From contig NZ_BCNQ01000004.1 in the NCBI RefSeq assembly GCF_001515525.1, positions 1 through 64,000 of the forward strand: a stretch of DNA of 64,000 nucleotides. The letters are read 5' to 3'. Of the stretch, positions 62,284 to 64,000 are shown piece by piece. The notes beneath the pieces were generated by a model that was not told the origin of the DNA, did no database searches, and saw only the letters and a program-made list of their open reading frames with translations. The translations under genes were made by a program, and so were the position numbers. Position 1 is the first letter of the stretch; the number at the start of each line of letters is the position of its first letter. The stretch comes from Piscicoccus intestinalis NBRC 104926. Its GTDB lineage: Bacteria > Actinomycetota > Actinomycetes > Actinomycetales > Dermatophilaceae.

Positions 62284-64000
62284 TCAGTTGCCTTCCTCGA
62301 AGTTGGCCGAGCCGGCGACCGGGCCGTCTCCGCCGGGCACCGCGCCGGAGACGGTGGCGAGCGAGTCCTTCGCGGCGCCGACGACGGCCTCCGGGGTGAA
62401 CCCGAACTCCGAGAACAGCGTCTTGCCGTCGGCGGAGGCGCCGAAGTGGTCGATGGCGATCATCTTGCCGGCGTCGCCGACGAGGTCTCGCCACCCCATC
62501 GACACGCCGGCCTCGACGCTGACCCGCGCCTTGACGGCCGCGGGCAGCACCTGCTCCTGGTACTCGTCGCTCTGCTCGGCGAACCACTCGACGCACGGCA
62601 TCGAGACGACGCGGGTGGCGACGCCGTCGGACTCCAGCGTCTGCGCGGCCTCGACCGCGATCGACACCTCGGAGCCGGTGGCGATGAGGATGACGTCGGG
62701 CGTCGCCTTCGAGCCCTCGACCAGCACGTACGCGCCCTTGGCGACGCCGTCGACCGAGCCGAGCTGCGAGCGGTCGAGCACCGGCAGGGCCTGCCGCGAC
62801 AGCGCGATGCCGGTCGGGCGGCCGTGCCGGGCGAGCACGACCTTCCACACTTCGGCGGTCTCGTTGGCGTCGGCGGGGCGCACGATGTCGAGCCCGGGAA
62901 TGGCCCGCAGCGCGGCGAGGTGCTCGATCGGCTGGTGCGTCGGGCCGTCCTCCCCGAGGCCGATCGAGTCGTGGGTCCACACGTAGATCGCGTCGCACTC
63001 CTGGATCGCGCCGAGGCGCACGGCCGGGCGCATGTAGTCGGAGAAGACGAGGAACGTGCCGCCGTACGGCCGGGTCAGGCCCTCGAGCGCGATGCCGTTG
63101 ACGATCATGCCCATCGCGTTCTCGCGCACGCCGAAGTGCAGGGTGCGCCCGTACGGGTTGCCCTGCCACATGTCGGTCTGGCGGTCTTCGGGGATGAACG
63201 AGGGCTGCCCGCCCATCGTCGTGTTGTTCGACTCCGCGAGGTCGGCCGAGCCGCCCCACAGCTCGGGCATGACGTCGGCCAGGGCGGTGAGCACCTTGCC
63301 GCTGGCGGCGCGGGTGGCGATGCCCTTGGGGTCGGCCTCCCAGGTCGGGATCGCCTCCGCGAAGCCCTCGGGCAGCTCCTTGGCCCGCACCCGCTCGAGC
63401 AGCGCGGCGCCCTGCGGGTTGGCCGTCTTCCACGCCTCGAACTTGTCGTCCCACGCCTTGCGGTGCATCGCGCTGCGCTCGACGCGGGCGGCCCGCACGG
63501 TGGCGAGCACGCTCTCGTCGACCTCGAAGGTCTGCTCCGGGTCGAACCCGAGCGTCTCCTTCAGGCCCGTGACCTCGTCGTCGCCGAGCGCGGCGCCGTG
63601 CGCCTTGCCGGTGCCCTGGGCGCCGGGGGAGGGCCAGGCGATGACCGTGCGCAGCATGATGAACGTCGGCTTGTCGGTGACCTTGCGGCCGGCCTCGATC
63701 GCGGCCATGAGCGCGTCGACGTCCTCGACGTAGTCGGGGGAGGTGGTGCCGTGCTGGGGGCGCCACTCGACGACCCGCACGTCCCAGCCGTAGGCCTCGT
63801 AGCGGGCCGCGACGTCTTCGCTGAACGACACGTCGGTGTCGTCCTCGATGGAGATCTGGTTCTGGTCGTAGATGAGCGTGACGTTGCCCAGGCGCTGGGT
63901 GCCGGCGAGCGAACTGGCCTCGCTGGCGACGCCCTCCATCATGCAGCCGTCGCCGGCGACGATGTAGACGTGGTGGTCGAACACGCTGTCGCCCGGCGCC
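62284..64000 (-). CDS. tkt: Transketolase, C-terminal part (gene continues beyond the window)
   Basis: Transketolase moves two-carbon units between sugar phosphates with thiamine diphosphate. The visible ~572 residues start within the N-terminal domain just before the cofactor motif GDGCMMEGVASEASSLAG ... DQNQISIEDDT, followed by the central pyrimidine-binding domain (LHFGVRENAMGMIVNGIALEG, VWTHDSIGLGEDGPTHQP) and the C-terminal domain ending in VAGSANFEEGN. The start lies outside the window, so the apparent GTG at 63984 is internal. About 120 N-terminal residues are missing. Confidence 0.97.
   Translation of the reverse strand, partial: APGDSVFDHHVYIVAGDGCMMEGVASEASSLAGTQRLGNVTLIYDQNQISIEDDTDVSFSEDVAARYEAYGWDVRVVEWRPQHGTTSPDYVEDVDALMAAIEAGRKVTDKPTFIMLRTVIAWPSPGAQGTGKAHGAALGDDEVTGLKETLGFDPEQTFEVDESVLATVRAARVERSAMHRKAWDDKFEAWKTANPQGAALLERVRAKELPEGFAEAIPTWEADPKGIATRAASGKVLTALADVMPELWGGSADLAESNNTTMGGQPSFIPEDRQTDMWQGNPYGRTLHFGVRENAMGMIVNGIALEGLTRPYGGTFLVFSDYMRPAVRLGAIQECDAIYVWTHDSIGLGEDGPTHQPIEHLAALRAIPGLDIVRPADANETAEVWKVVLARHGRPTGIALSRQALPVLDRSQLGSVDGVAKGAYVLVEGSKATPDVILIATGSEVSIAVEAAQTLESDGVATRVVSMPCVEWFAEQSDEYQEQVLPAAVKARVSVEAGVSMGWRDLVGDAGKMIAIDHFGASADGKTLFSEFGFTPEAVVGAAKDSLATVSGAVPGGDGPVAGSANFEEGN

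Overview
The window is one continuous chromosomal segment of a very G+C-rich actinobacterium, probably of the order Micrococcales (a Dermacoccaceae/Intrasporangiaceae/Dermatophilaceae-like organism; this is inference from gene content and order, no search was run). Support comes from actinobacterial marker genes (rbpA, whiA, opcA, a CoaE-GrpB fusion, an ANTAR regulator next to polA), from many start codons sitting 6-7 bases after a TANNNT box (the leaderless pattern common in Actinobacteria), and from a gene order that follows the Mycobacterium tuberculosis backbone: trpBA-lgt, pyk, pdtaR, polA, rpsA, coaE, uvrB, uvrA, then uvrC-rapZ-yvcK-whiA, gap-pgk-tpi-secG and opcA-zwf-tkt.

Layout. 1-4.6 kb: the end of a trp operon (trpC tail, trpB, trpA) followed by an envelope/thiol-redox set (MauE/DoxX-like protein, membrane-anchored DsbA-like protein, lgt). 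4.9-12.7 kb: glutamate synthase gltBD, pyruvate kinase, tRNA-Leu(CAA) with a strong terminator. 12.9-28 kb: ANTAR response regulator with an unusual Lys/Ala/Pro-rich N-terminus, GNAT acetyltransferase, thioesterase, DNA polymerase I, a methyltransferase, ribosomal protein S1, a glycerophosphodiester phosphodiesterase, CoaE-GrpB, an orphan P-loop protein, an orphan lipoprotein, uvrB, and terC behind a yybP-ykoY-type manganese riboswitch.

28-30.4 kb is accessory DNA: about 0.83 kb without a convincing gene but with repeats, then a frameshifted DUF222/HNH endonuclease gene. 30.5-39.4 kb is a compact catabolic island: IclR regulator, N-methylproline-demethylase-like flavoenzyme, a three-subunit D-amino-acid/D-hydroxyproline dehydrogenase, a proline racemase/4-hydroxyproline epimerase and a BCCT betaine transporter. 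Together they suggest uptake and breakdown of proline betaine, hydroxyproline betaine or (hydroxy)proline, but the first betaine demethylase and the steps after the dehydrogenase are not in the window.

39.4-49.6 kb: a metallo-hydrolase, uvrA, a Rieske lipoprotein, and a complete branched-chain amino acid ABC operon livJHMGF on the minus strand. 49.8-59.4 kb: uvrC, rapZ, yvcK, whiA, then lower glycolysis gap-pgk-tpiA with secG and rbpA. 59.6-64 kb: the oxidative pentose phosphate genes tkt (cut by the window edge), zwf and opcA on the minus strand, without tal.

Two signals stand out. First, uvrA and uvrB (perfect) and polA (one mismatch) carry the TTGTCRGTG-N8-TANNNT promoter known in mycobacteria as RecA-NDp, the target of PafBC, which implies LexA-independent DNA-damage control of excision repair here. 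Second, two copies of a nested palindromic element bracket secG-rbpA.
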